NCBI GenBank assembly: GCA_963653425.1
Contig: CAVJWC010000002.1
Span: forward strand, 186,001 to 250,000
Source of the DNA: UMGS692 sp963653425
GTDB lineage: Bacteria; Bacillota; Clostridia; Christensenellales; CAG-314
DNA: 64,000 bases
Reading direction: 5' to 3'
Position 1 is the first letter of the stretch. Every line of letters starts with the position of its first letter. Under the pieces are notes generated by a model. That model was not told the origin of the DNA and made no database searches. It saw only the letters and a list, made by a program, of their open reading frames with translations. This document shows positions 1 to 7,688 of this stretch, piece by piece. The position numbers and the translations under genes are program-made.

Positions 1-391
1 CCACGAAATTCACGTTTGTCATCCACAGGGAAGACCTGAGGTTTGCGTTGGAAACGGCTATTTTCGAGCTTCCGTCGCTTAAATACCAGTAGTCGCCCAT
101 ATAGACGAAGGTGTTTAGCGTTGCGTCGTTCCCATTAAGAAGCGATTCCGTTCCGTAAACCTTGGAGGGCGCGTCGCTACTGCCGAACTCTATATAGACT
201 TTGCGTGAGTCGACGCTTCCCGAAAGAATATAAGTCACAGCGAGCGCGTTCTTTTTAAGCATGGCGGAGTAAGCGCGCGTAAGTTCGGTCCGAGTCTGCG
301 TGAGGTCGCCCGAAACGTCGACTTCTCCGCACGCCGAAAAAACGGTGAGAATTACTGCCAGCGCAAGTAATAAAAGTATCGTTTTTTTCAT
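1..391 (-). CDS. Putative lipoprotein, 3' part missing (left window edge)
   Basis: Reading leftward from ATG at 391, the frame stays open to the window edge (about 130 residues seen). The N-terminus is a lipoprotein signal: two lysines, a Leu/Ala/Ile-rich core, then lipobox FSAC, so lipidation and anchoring outside the membrane are expected. The mature part is Ser/Asp/Tyr-rich and has no fold I recognise. It lies 10 nt downstream of the small membrane protein gene at 402-668 and probably shares its promoter at 737-765. Its own ribosome-binding site is weak, which fits translational coupling. Function unknown; the C-terminus is outside the window. Confidence 0.75.
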   Translation of the reverse strand, partial: MKKTILLLLALAVILTVFSACGEVDVSGDLTQTRTELTRAYSAMLKKNALAVTYILSGSVDSRKVYIEFGSSDAPSKVYGTESLLNGNDATLNTFVYMGDYWYLSDGSSKIAVSNANLRSSLWMTNVNFV

Positions 392-401
392 CGGATAACG
401 C

Positions 402-668
402 TTATTTGATTTCTTTGTCCCGAGAAGCCGTTTCTTCGTCTTTTCTGTTGTTTGCTGCGCGTTTTGCGGTAGCGAAAGCTATCCAGAGAGGAACGCTCAT
501 AAAACCGAAAACGAGGAACATTATTATGCCGATAACGAACATTACCACGTTGAAAGTCGTGGCAATCGCGCCGAGAATAAGAAGAACCGCGCCGAGACAC
601 GCAAAAATCGTAAACAGCAGAGCCGCTATAATCGATCTTGCGACGTATCCTGTATCATTGTTTTTCAT
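402..668 (-). CDS. Small two-helix membrane protein, unknown function
   Basis: 88 residues. Two hydrophobic segments (about residues 12-35 and 40-65) are separated by a very short turn. A charged tail rich in Lys, Arg, Glu and Asp follows and probably faces the cytoplasm. AAAGGAG lies 7 nt before the ATG, and a consensus minus-strand promoter (737-765) lies 69 nt upstream, so expression is well supported. It is the first gene of a two-gene unit with the lipoprotein at the window edge. I recognise no family; a small envelope accessory protein is the most that can be said. Confidence 0.7.
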   Translation of the reverse strand: MKNNDTGYVARSIIAALLFTIFACLGAVLLILGAIATTFNVVMFVIGIIMFLVFGFMSVPLWIAFATAKRAANNRKDEETASRDKEIK

Positions 669-736
669 TTTCCGTCTCCTTTGGAATAAAAGCGGAATTT
701 TCGGAGTATTTTATACCGAAACCCGCCTTTTGATAA

Positions 737-765
737 AGTATAGCACACTGAGCTTTGCCTGTCAA
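737..765 (-). promoter_or_regulatory. Vegetative promoter for 402-668 and the edge lipoprotein
   Basis: On the minus strand, -35 TTGACA (760-765), a 17-bp spacer and -10 TATACT (737-742). The 10-mer CACTGAGCTT occurs at 746-755 inside the spacer and again at 775-784 just upstream of the -35, so an operator pair is possible. Confidence 0.8.
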
Positions 766-831
766 GCGTTGCCGCACTGAGCTTAGCCAAACGTAGCGTT
801 TTAGCCTAATTCAGGGCGGAAAGGTAGAAAA

Positions 832-1317
832 ATGAAGAAATTCGGAGTGATTGTATGCGTTCTTGCCGTGTTTTCCGTGGCTCTGACGGTTTCGGGAATT
901 ATCCTTTTTTGTTTGAGAGAAAAGGCTGTTTCGGCTTCCCGCGAAACTCGTTTTTCCGTGAAAGTTATTGAGCTTTCGGGCTTGCCGATAACGGGAGCCA
1001 ACGTTTACGTTTGCGAAACGGGCGAACTTTACAAAACGGGCGCGGACGGATTTACCGCGGAAATGCGGGGTTTTATAGATGAAAACGACAAGTGGGGAAC
1101 GGTAACTCTCTGCGTTTTCAAGGAAGGCTACGTGGATTACGTTCTGTACGGTTGCGTGGTCTACGGAACGCGCGTCCGGAAGGGCGTAACGATAAGGCTT
1201 TTCCGTCAGGAAGAAGACGCCCCGGGTATTACCGTCTATTCTGAAAACCCGCCCGACGACTATTCCAGAGAACTTATGAAAAAAGCCCGAAAACCCGCCG
1301 GACAAAGGAACGGATAG
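832..1317 (+). CDS. Membrane-anchored protein with a carboxypeptidase-regulatory-like fold
   Basis: 161 residues. One N-terminal transmembrane helix or uncleaved signal (about residues 4-27) precedes an extracellular part that starts with a beta pattern: a strand, a Gly-rich turn (LSGLPITGANVYV), then TGADGFTAEM. This resembles carboxypeptidase regulatory/transthyretin-like folds, which are used as surface spacers or binding modules. A Pro/Lys/Arg-rich tail ends the protein. AAAGG lies ahead of the ATG. It stands alone between a divergent pair and secG. The fold assignment is by pattern only; the ligand is unknown. Confidence 0.6.
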   Translation: MKKFGVIVCVLAVFSVALTVSGIILFCLREKAVSASRETRFSVKVIELSGLPITGANVYVCETGELYKTGADGFTAEMRGFIDENDKWGTVTLCVFKEGYVDYVLYGCVVYGTRVRKGVTIRLFRQEEDAPGITVYSENPPDDYSRELMKKARKPAGQRNG

Positions 1318-1454
1318 AACTTCCGTAAAGTCGGTCCTTTTGTTTATAACCTGCGAAAAACCCATAAACCGTTTTGTTATAAACGGCGTAATCGCAATAG
1401 TTATAAAATGCGTGAGAACGGGCAGAATTTTCTTAAGAAAAACGGTAAAAATAC

Positions 1455-1483
1455 TTGCCACGACGTAAGCTTTGTGGTATAAT
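1455..1483 (+). promoter_or_regulatory. Extended -10 promoter for secG
   Basis: TTGCCA (1455-1460), 17-bp spacer, TATAAT (1478-1483) preceded by TGTGG, i.e. an extended -10. The same TGTGG-TATAAT form occurs upstream of walJ, and TGTGG-TAGAAT upstream of 14286. The leader to secG is about 60 nt. Confidence 0.85.
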
Positions 1484-1549
1484 AACATTTGTTTAGCTGC
1501 ACCCACGTGCCTGCTCGGACATAGAAAGTAACTACTGTGGAGGAAAAAG

Positions 1550-1819
1550 ATGTTATTTTATACAATCGTGCGTATAGTTTTGATGGCGCTTATGCTCGCA
1601 TCGTCTGTTTTTATCGTGGTTGTCGTTATGAAACAGAAGGGCGACGCGGAAGGAATATCGGCACTTCAGGGCGGCAGCTCCAGCGATACGTTCTACGGCA
1701 AAAATAAAGCAAAAAACAAAGAAGCTGTGCTTAAAAAGTGGACTTACATTGCTGCCGGTACCGTGGCTGTATCCGCAATTCTGTTCTTTATTTTCACGCA
1801 ACTTGCAACGAAAGCGTAA
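1550..1819 (+). CDS. secG: Preprotein translocase subunit SecG
   Basis: 89 residues, a normal length for SecG. Helix 1 (about residues 3-25) is followed by the conserved cytoplasmic loop with the MKQKGDAEGISALQGGSS-type signature, then helix 2 (about 65-85) after a Lys-rich turn. SecG is the auxiliary third subunit of the SecYEG channel and helps cycle SecA during protein export. Spacing from GGAGG to ATG is ideal. In many Firmicutes secG is followed by rnr and smpB; here a terminator and a 218-bp inverted-repeat element separate secG from smpB, and no rnr is present. Confidence 0.93.
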   Translation: MLFYTIVRIVLMALMLASSVFIVVVVMKQKGDAEGISALQGGSSSDTFYGKNKAKNKEAVLKKWTYIAAGTVAVSAILFFIFTQLATKA

Positions 1820-1834
1820 AAATTCGATTACTCG

Positions 1835-1861
1835 GCAGCCCTTTACGGGCTGCTTTTTTTT
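1835..1861 (+). terminator. Rho-independent terminator of secG
   Basis: Perfect 7-bp stem GCAGCCC/GGGCTGC with a 5-nt loop, then an uninterrupted T8 tract. Confidence 0.9.
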
Positions 1862-1865
1862 GGTC

Positions 1866-2083
1866 GGGAGTTTGCGTAAGCGATTGTTTTTACGGGGATA
1901 AATCGGTTTAGCCCGCGTTAAACTCCTTCGTACGTACCGCAAGTACGCCCTCGGCCCATAGCCTCGGCTAAACTACCCCATACGGGCGATTTCTCCCGCG
2001 TAAAAACGCTGCGCGCCGTAAAGGCGACGGATTTCGGTTAACGTTAAGACTTCCGTTTACGGCAATCGCTTACGCAAACTCCC
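1866..2083. repeat. 218-bp element with perfect 21-bp terminal inverted repeats
   Basis: The arms 1866-1886 and 2063-2083 are exact inverse complements over 21 of 21 bases. A second, imperfect pair is nested inside (1886-1905 against 1987-2007), with a further small GTACGTAC-type palindrome in the centre. TTGGTC stands immediately left of the element (1860-1865) and again 4 nt right of it (2088-2093), which could be a slightly displaced target duplication. No coding frame is credible across 1862-2203. It may be a MITE-like non-autonomous element or a large structured RNA between secG and smpB. Confidence 0.65.
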
Positions 2084-2203
2084 TCCCTTGGTCGTTGGTC
2101 GGAGGGTAGTCGGGAATAGCCGATTCGGCGGGCGTTTTAACGATTTTGCAACTCATAACGCATACCAACTTCACGTAAACCACATTTCGGAGACGACGAA
2201 ATA

Positions 2204-2665
2204 ATGAAAAAGAACAAAACCGACAGGAAAGTTATTGCGACCAACAAAAAAGCCTATCACGACTACTTTATAGAGGACACTATGGAAGTCGGAATAGCTC
2301 TCGTTGGTTGCGAAGTCAAATCCATACGAGAAGCTCAGGTCAACCTTAAAGACAGTTACGTTCAGGTTGTGGACGGAAATCTCATTCTCAAAAGCTGTTA
2401 CGTAAAAGTTTACGACAAAGGCAGTTTTTCCAACGTTGAGAGCCGTCGCGACAGGAGACTGCTTGCTCATAAGCAGGAAATCAGGCGTTGGCATCAGAAA
2501 GTCAAGGAAAAGGGCTATTCCATGGTTCCTTTGTCTATGTATTTTTCGGCTTCTCTCGTGAAACTCGAAATCGCGCTTGTTCGCGGTAAACAGCTTTTCG
2601 ATAAGCGCGAAGCCATCGCCAAAAAGGATATGGAAAGGGCGCGTATGCGTGAAGAAGCCGAATAA
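2204..2665 (+). CDS. smpB: tmRNA-binding protein SmpB
   Basis: 153 residues, the usual length. Recognised by the beta-barrel core (EVGIALVGCEVKSIREAQV then NLKDSYV) and the basic C-terminal tail with the GKQLFDKRE-type motif. SmpB binds tmRNA and brings it to stalled ribosomes for trans-translation. The stretch usually reading NHDPLRTRKLLLHK is changed to an NVESRRDRRLLAHK form, so the tRNA-like-domain contact surface has drifted, but the fold markers are intact. I do not find the tmRNA gene itself in the flanking intergenic sequence. An SD-like GGAGA lies 13 nt before the ATG. Confidence 0.93.
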   Translation: MKKNKTDRKVIATNKKAYHDYFIEDTMEVGIALVGCEVKSIREAQVNLKDSYVQVVDGNLILKSCYVKVYDKGSFSNVESRRDRRLLAHKQEIRRWHQKVKEKGYSMVPLSMYFSASLVKLEIALVRGKQLFDKREAIAKKDMERARMREEAE

Positions 2666-2690
2666 CTTCGCGAGTATACGGCTTTATTCG

Positions 2691-2773
2691 CGAACGCATA
2701 GACTTTGTCTAACGAACGCACAGACTTTGTTTCACGAACGCAGTGAGTTCGTTAAACGAACTACGGTAGTTCG
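2691..2773. repeat. 22-bp tandem repeat plus two small hairpins
   Basis: CGAACGCA recurs at 2691, 2713 and 2735, exactly 22 bp apart, and the first two units share CAGACTTTGT-like cores. The third unit runs into the hairpin ACGAAC..GTTCGT (2734-2752), then a second hairpin CGAACTA-CGG-TAGTTCG (2757-2773). There is no T tract, so this is not a classical terminator. Confidence 0.6.
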
Positions 2774-2802
2774 CGATAAAAACTTGGATTTTGGAGGAAC
2801 GT

Positions 2803-3306
2803 ATGAGTCAGACGGCAATAGACGCGGTTTGCAATTATCTTTCGGAGCATGATATTCCTTACGAGCTTTACAGGCACGAACCCGTTTACACTTGCGAGGA
2901 ATCTCACGAAAAAGTCAATATAGAGAACTGTTGCGCGTGCAAAAATCTCTTCGTCAAGGATATAAAATCGGGGATTTTCTATCTTATAGTTCTCAGATGG
3001 GACAAGCACGCCGACCTTAAACAGCTTTGCGGTTTCGTCGGAGCGAGAAGGTTCGCCTTTGCTTCGGAAGAAGAACTTAACAAGAAACTTGGCGTATCTT
3101 ACGGTTTCGTTTCGCCATTCGGACTGCTTAACGATAGTTCGGGCAAAACCAGACTTATGGTGGACGAAGACGTGCTTTCCGCGGAAAGAGTCAAATTCCA
3201 CCCCAACGACAACACCGCCAGCGTGGTTATGACGCACGACGCGTTTATGGCTTACGTCGATTCGATAGGCAAAAACATAATCAAAGTAAGAACGGACGTT
3301 TTTTAA
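2803..3306 (+). CDS. YbaK/ProX-type aminoacyl-tRNA deacylase
   Basis: About 167 residues from the ATG at 2803, which sits 5 nt after GGAGG; the upstream in-frame TTG at 2791 would swallow that site. The protein has the YbaK/INS fold pattern: an N-terminal helix, HEPVYTCEES, then KNLFVKD, RWDKHADLKQL and a SPFGLLND segment typical of stand-alone ProXp/PrdX proteins. These hydrolyse mischarged aminoacyl-tRNAs (for example Ala-tRNA-Pro) in trans. Which tRNA is edited cannot be read from sequence alone. It lies between smpB and the MTA/SAH nucleosidase gene. Confidence 0.85.
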   Translation: MSQTAIDAVCNYLSEHDIPYELYRHEPVYTCEESHEKVNIENCCACKNLFVKDIKSGIFYLIVLRWDKHADLKQLCGFVGARRFAFASEEELNKKLGVSYGFVSPFGLLNDSSGKTRLMVDEDVLSAERVKFHPNDNTASVVMTHDAFMAYVDSIGKNIIKVRTDVF

Positions 3307-3428
3307 GCGTCCCGTATAAAAAGCCGAAAGCGCGCGCTTTTAATAGGCAAGCTTTTACGGCGGGCGTTAAGCGTAACGCAGTAAACGAAGATACGCAAAA
3401 CAAGGATAAGGAAAACAAGGAGAAAGTA

Positions 3429-4097
3429 ATGAAAATCGGAGTAGTTGCGGCAATGGCGTCCGAGCTGTTGCCTTTTATAGAACAGAAAGTCGGCTGTGAA
3501 ATCATAACCGTCGGAGCGAGAAAGGTTTATCACGTGAACGCAAACGGAAATTCGGTTTACGTAGCGGAGAGCGGAATCGGGGAAATCGCTATGGCTTCCG
3601 CCGTGCAGTTCCTTTTCGACATGTTCGGAATAGACCTTTTGGTAAACTTCGGGCTTGCGGGAGCTTTGACGAACGGTTTTTCCGCCGGAGAAACCTGCGT
3701 CGTCGAAAGCGTGGTGCATTACGATTTCGATACGTCCGCCATCGACGACATAGAACCCGCGCGTTACGAAGACATGGATTCGGCTTATATGCCCACGACG
3801 GCGAAATACGTGGACGTTATCGCGAATAAACTCGGATTCAGACGCGTTAAATGCGCTTCGGGCGATAAATTCATAGACGGGGAGCAACGCAGAAATTTCC
3901 TGTGGAATTCGTGGCATACCGAGATTTGCGAGATGGAATCGGCGGGCGTTGTGAGAGTTTCTCATCTTAACGGCGTAGACTGCGTAATTATAAAGACCGT
4001 GAGCGACTCAAACGAACTTTCTTATACCGAAACAAAACTTCTCGCCTGCAAAGCCTTTTCTCATGTCGTGGACAAAATTCTCGGCGTAATAGGTTGA
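3429..4097 (+). CDS. mtnN: 5'-methylthioadenosine/S-adenosylhomocysteine nucleosidase
   Basis: 222 residues. It has the nucleoside phosphorylase-like fold with all three MTAN marks: an early Glu in the AAMASELLPF segment, the substrate-clamping ICEMESAG motif, and the catalytic Asp in KTVSDSN. It cleaves MTA and SAH to adenine plus the thio-ribose compound, recycling methyl-transfer and polyamine by-products. AAGGAG lies 8 nt before the ATG. The NFGLAGAL segment matches the phosphate/ribose-site loop. It is probably transcribed alone and ends before the terminator at 4265. Confidence 0.9.
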   Translation: MKIGVVAAMASELLPFIEQKVGCEIITVGARKVYHVNANGNSVYVAESGIGEIAMASAVQFLFDMFGIDLLVNFGLAGALTNGFSAGETCVVESVVHYDFDTSAIDDIEPARYEDMDSAYMPTTAKYVDVIANKLGFRRVKCASGDKFIDGEQRRNFLWNSWHTEICEMESAGVVRVSHLNGVDCVIIKTVSDSNELSYTETKLLACKAFSHVVDKILGVIG

Positions 4098-4264
4098 GCT
4101 TTCCGCGAAATTTTATGGGAACGGAACGGAAACCGAACAGACTTACGGGCGAGTGTAGTTTAAGGCGAATAAGGTAAAAATTACCGGTAATTCACGGTAA
4201 ATTATCCCGAAATACGAAAATAAAAATGTGAAACTATTTTCAAAAATATGAAACAAACTTCAAA

Positions 4265-4285
4265 GGACGCACGGCGTCCTTTTTT
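4265..4285 (+). terminator. Terminator after mtnN
   Basis: Stem GGACGC/GCGTCC with a 3-nt loop, followed by T6. It lies 168 nt after the mtnN stop and just ahead of the hydrogenase promoter. Confidence 0.85.
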
Positions 4286-4353
4286 GCTTATAACGAGTTA
4301 ACGCGTAGTAGAAAAATGACGGTTTATGACGGAAAATATTTTAGGGAAAAGGC

Positions 4354-4382
4354 TTGATTTCTTTAAGAAAATAATGTAATAT
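4354..4382 (+). promoter_or_regulatory. Promoter of the hydrogenase operon
   Basis: TTGATT (4354-4359), 17-bp spacer, TAATAT (4377-4382). A second, better -10 (TATAAT, 4389-4394) lies just downstream but lacks a matching -35. The leader to the first gene is about 90 nt and contains a small CCGAT/ATCGG hairpin before the GGAGG site. Confidence 0.6.
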
Positions 4383-4480
4383 ATACATTATAATAGATAA
4401 GCGTATACCGATATGATGCTCGCAGGGTATGTGCGCTTGTCGGAAACAACCGATTTATAATCGGATAGTCAGGAGGAACT

Positions 4481-4981
4481 ATGAGTAAGATCTGTCAAGT
4501 AATGTTTACCGAAACGGCAGAACAAAAAGCTAAGCTCGATGAAATCATTAAAACCTACAAAGAAGTACAGGGTGGCCTTATGCCCGCGCTTCAGCAGGCT
4601 CAGGGCGTTTACGGATATCTTCCCGAAGAAGTTATGAAACGTATAGCCGAGGGCTTCGACGTATCGGAAGAGGAAGTTTACGGCGTTGCGACGTTCTACG
4701 CGCAGTTCGTAATGAATCCCAGAGGCAAATACAATTTCGGCGTTTGTCTGGGTACCGCTTGCTACGTAAAAGGTTCGGGCGAAATCGTTGAAAAACTTAA
4801 AGAAGAACTTGGTATCGAAGAAGGTCAGTGTACCCCCGACGGTAAATTCTCCATTAACTCCACGCGTTGCGTAGGCTGTTGCGGTCTTGCGCCCGTTATG
4901 ACGGTTAACGACGAGGTTTACGGAAAACTTACCAAGGACGACGTTGCAGGAATCGTTCAGAAGTACAGAGATATGAACTGA
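4481..4981 (+). CDS. hydC: NuoE-like subunit of NAD-linked [FeFe]-hydrogenase (HydC type)
   Basis: 166 residues, normal for NuoE/HydC. An N-terminal helical domain is followed by a thioredoxin-like [2Fe-2S] domain with CLGTAC (C-x4-C) and RCVGCCGLAPVM (C-x3-C, plus one extra Cys between). It carries the small electron-relay cluster in electron-bifurcating hydrogenases, which couple NADH and reduced ferredoxin to H2. It is first of five tightly packed genes and its TGA overlaps the next ATG by one base. The GGAGG spacing is ideal. The role as hydrogenase gamma subunit is inferred from hydB and hydA downstream. Confidence 0.92.
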   Translation: MSKICQVMFTETAEQKAKLDEIIKTYKEVQGGLMPALQQAQGVYGYLPEEVMKRIAEGFDVSEEEVYGVATFYAQFVMNPRGKYNFGVCLGTACYVKGSGEIVEKLKEELGIEEGQCTPDGKFSINSTRCVGCCGLAPVMTVNDEVYGKLTKDDVAGIVQKYRDMN

Positions 4982-5496
4982 TGAACGACCTTTCGCTCAA
5001 CGTTCTCGACGTTGCCGTCAATTCGCTTAAAGCCAACGCCGACTCGGTGGAAATTTACGTGAAGTTCGGCAGTCATACGGGTTTTACCGTGGTTATAAAA
5101 GACGACGGAGAAGGGACGGAACAAAGCTTTGCCGACTTTCTTGCCGACGGAGGTTACGAAGGACACGGACTTAGCCTTATGAAAGAGACTTGCGAAAGTT
5201 TCGGAGGGACTCTTCGTATGGAGAGTAAAAGAGGAGAAGGAACGACGGTCACGGCGGAGTTCCCGAAGGCGGAACACAAAAAGGCAGAGAACATGGGCGA
5301 TACCGTAATGGCTCTTGCCGCCAACGAAAGAGGCGCGGGAGTGATTTTTCAGGCGGAGCGCTGCGGCTCCGTATTCAGAATCGATACGCGGACGGGTCGT
5401 TTTAGGGGAAAGAACATGACGCTTCCCGAAAATATGATAAAACTCAGAAAAGCGGTCGAAAACGGACTTAAAGAAATTATCGGAGGATCTGATTGA
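4981..5496 (+). CDS. Stand-alone GHKL ATPase domain protein in the hydrogenase operon
   Basis: 171 residues. The first ~95 form a minimal histidine-kinase-type ATP-binding domain: N-box around DVAVNSLKANA, G1 box KDDGEG, G2 box GHGLSLMKE and a final strand ending GTTVTAEF. There is no dimerisation/phospho-His domain and no transmembrane helix. About 75 further residues (from KKAENMGD on) match nothing I know. Similar lone ATPases occur between the NuoE-like and [2Fe-2S] genes of other clostridial and Thermotoga-type hydrogenase operons; their role is unproven. It starts inside the stop codon of hydC, so translation is coupled. Confidence 0.85.
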   Translation: MNDLSLNVLDVAVNSLKANADSVEIYVKFGSHTGFTVVIKDDGEGTEQSFADFLADGGYEGHGLSLMKETCESFGGTLRMESKRGEGTTVTAEFPKAEHKKAENMGDTVMALAANERGAGVIFQAERCGSVFRIDTRTGRFRGKNMTLPENMIKLRKAVENGLKEIIGGSD

Positions 5497-5499
5497 AAA

Positions 5500-5874
5500 A
5501 TGATGACATTAACCGAGCTTAATGCTATTAAAGAAAGAGTTTTGGCAAAAAGTCTCAACAGAAGAGACGCTTCGCCGAAAGATATAAAAATCGTCGTCGG
5601 TATGGCTACACGCGGTGTGGAAGCCGGCGCAAGAGAAGTTCTTAACGCGTTTGCCGAAGAAGTTGAAAAACGCGGTCTTAAAAACGTTCTCGTTCTTCAG
5701 AACGGCTGCAACGGCTGCAAAGGTTGCGACGTTAACGAAGTCGAACCCGTGTGCGTGGAAATCTTCGTTCCGGGCAAAGAAGTAGTCAAATACGCAAAGG
5801 TACAGCCTTCCGGGGCTGCCGAAATCGTTTCCGAACTTATCGCAAACGGTGATATTGTAGCTGAGAATAAATAA
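5500..5874 (+). CDS. Thioredoxin-like [2Fe-2S] ferredoxin of the hydrogenase operon
   Basis: 124 residues. A small alpha/beta protein with the cluster region NGCNGCKGCDVNEVEPVC: closely spaced Cys (C-x2-C-x2-C) and a later Cys, then the EIFVPG strand typical of thioredoxin-like [2Fe-2S] proteins. It probably relays electrons between hydrogenase subunits or to an external partner. The start is ATG at 5500 (or the adjacent ATG at 5503) after GGAGG at 5481. It lies 4 nt after the GHKL gene and 12 nt before hydB, within one transcript. The exact partner is not visible from sequence. Confidence 0.85.
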   Translation: MMTLTELNAIKERVLAKSLNRRDASPKDIKIVVGMATRGVEAGAREVLNAFAEEVEKRGLKNVLVLQNGCNGCKGCDVNEVEPVCVEIFVPGKEVVKYAKVQPSGAAEIVSELIANGDIVAENK

Positions 5875-5885
5875 GAGGTAGAGAA

Positions 5886-7676
5886 ATGGTTAGATCTTAT
5901 ATTTTGGTTTGCGGCGGTACCGGCTGTACTTCCAACAAGTCTTTGGAAATCGTAGCCGAACTGAGGAGAGAAATTGCAGAAAACGGTCTTGAAAAAGAAG
6001 TTCAGGTCGTTACTACGGGTTGTTTCGGTCTTTGCGCGAGAGGTCCCATCATGGTTGTTTATCCCGAGGGAGCTTTCTATCACAACGTTACCGTTGCGGA
6101 CGTACCGGAAATTATCTCCGAACACATTATGAAAGGAAGAATCGTCGAAAGACTTCTCCATAAAGAAGAAGACACTCACGAAACCGTTCTCTCTCTTAAA
6201 GATACGGAATTCCTCAGAAAACAGGTCAGAGTCGCTCTTCGTAACTGCGGAGCTATCGATCCCGAATGTATCGAAGACGCTATAGCTCACGACGCATATC
6301 AGGCTATCGGTAAAATTCTTACCGAAAAAATGCCTCCCGAAGAAGTTATCGCCATCGTTAAAGCCAGCGGTCTCAGAGGAAGAGGCGGCGCGGGCTTCCC
6401 GACGGGCGTAAAGTGGGATTTCGCGAAGAAATCGGTCAACGACGTCAAATACGTTTGCTGTAACGCCGACGAAGGCGACCCGGGCGCGTTCATGGACAGA
6501 TCGGTTCTCGAAGGCGATCCTCACGTAGTTATCGAAGCTATGACCATCGCAGGTTACGCTATCGGTTCTCATCAGGGTTACGTTTACATAAGAGCGGAAT
6601 ATCCTATCGCTGTCAAGAGACTTTCCATCGCCATCAAACAGGCGAGAGAATACGGTCTTCTCGGTAAGAACCTTTTCGGAAGCGGTTTCGACTTCGATAT
6701 CGATGTAAGACTCGGTAGCGGAGCTTTCGTATGCGGCGAAGAAACGGCTCTTATGACTTCTATCGAAGGCAAGAGAGGCGAACCTCATCCCAGACCTCCG
6801 TTCCCGGCTGTAAAAGGTCTTTTCGGAGTTCCCACTATCCTCAATAACGTAGAAACTTACGCCAACATTCCTCAGATTATCACCAAAGGTCCGGAATGGT
6901 TCAGCTCTATGGGTACCGAGAAATCCAAAGGTACCAAGGTATTCGCTCTCGGCGGAAAGATCGTCAACACCGGTCTCGTTGAAATTCCCATGGGTACCAA
7001 ACTCAGAGAAATCATTTACGACATCGGCGGAGGTATTCCCAACGGCAAGAAGTTCAAAGCGGCTCAGACGGGCGGACCCAGCGGCGGATGTATTCCCGCT
7101 CACCTTATAGATACTCCTATCGACTACGATAACCTTATCGCCATCGGCTCCATGATGGGTTCGGGCGGACTTATCGTAATGGACGAAACCACCTGTATGG
7201 TCGATATAGCTAAGTTCTTCCTTACCTTCACGGTAGAAGAAAGCTGTGGCAAATGTACTCCCTGTAGAGTAGGTTGTAAACGTCTTCTCGAAATGCTTAC
7301 CAAGATCACTCAGGGTAAAGCTACTCTCGAAGATCTCGACAGAATGGAAGAACTTTGCTATTACATAAAAGACAACTCTCTCTGCGGTCTCGGTCAGACG
7401 GCTCCCAACCCCGTTCTTTCCACTTTGAAGTACTTCAGAGACGAATATATCGCTCATATCGTGGACAAGAAGTGTCCCGCAGGCGTATGTAAAGCTCTTC
7501 TTCATTACAAGATCGATCCCGAAAAATGTAAGGGCTGTACGCTTTGTAAACGTAATTGTCCCGTCGGCGCAATCAGCGGTGAAGTCAGACAGCCTCACGT
7601 TATCGACACGACTAAGTGCGTAAAATGCGGCGTATGTATGAACAACTGTAAGTTCGGCGCAATCAGTAAGGAATAA
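5886..7676 (+). CDS. hydB: NADH-binding beta subunit of [FeFe]-hydrogenase (NuoF-like, HydB)
   Basis: 596 residues, with domains in the usual HydB order. A thioredoxin-like [2Fe-2S] domain (C9, C14, C46, C50) comes first. The NuoF core follows with FMN/NADH motifs GRGGAGFPTG (165-174) and CNADEGDPGAF (192-202). A [4Fe-4S] site ESCGKCTPCRVGC lies near 450-465. Two ferredoxin-type clusters (CKGCTLCKRNC, CVKCGVCMNNC) lie in the last 55 residues. It exchanges electrons with NAD(H) and, with HydA and HydC, forms the soluble bifurcating hydrogenase that reoxidises NADH plus ferredoxin as H2. Its codons look optimised, suggesting high expression. A weak GAGG ribosome-binding site lies 8 nt upstream. 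Confidence 0.95.
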   Translation: MVRSYILVCGGTGCTSNKSLEIVAELRREIAENGLEKEVQVVTTGCFGLCARGPIMVVYPEGAFYHNVTVADVPEIISEHIMKGRIVERLLHKEEDTHETVLSLKDTEFLRKQVRVALRNCGAIDPECIEDAIAHDAYQAIGKILTEKMPPEEVIAIVKASGLRGRGGAGFPTGVKWDFAKKSVNDVKYVCCNADEGDPGAFMDRSVLEGDPHVVIEAMTIAGYAIGSHQGYVYIRAEYPIAVKRLSIAIKQAREYGLLGKNLFGSGFDFDIDVRLGSGAFVCGEETALMTSIEGKRGEPHPRPPFPAVKGLFGVPTILNNVETYANIPQIITKGPEWFSSMGTEKSKGTKVFALGGKIVNTGLVEIPMGTKLREIIYDIGGGIPNGKKFKAAQTGGPSGGCIPAHLIDTPIDYDNLIAIGSMMGSGGLIVMDETTCMVDIAKFFLTFTVEESCGKCTPCRVGCKRLLEMLTKITQGKATLEDLDRMEELCYYIKDNSLCGLGQTAPNPVLSTLKYFRDEYIAHIVDKKCPAGVCKALLHYKIDPEKCKGCTLCKRNCPVGAISGEVRQPHVIDTTKCVKCGVCMNNCKFGAISKE

Positions 7677-7688
7677 TGAGGTGTTAAA

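Noticed and set aside
811..1506. A 231-codon minus-strand frame opposite the membrane protein and the secG promoter
   Set aside because: It runs through a clear plus-strand promoter and gene, has no SD, and its hydrophobic look comes from the complementary strand.
1862..2203. tmRNA (ssrA) gene next to smpB
   Set aside because: No tRNA-like ends, no encoded tag frame and no CCA were found; the stretch is explained better by the inverted-repeat element.
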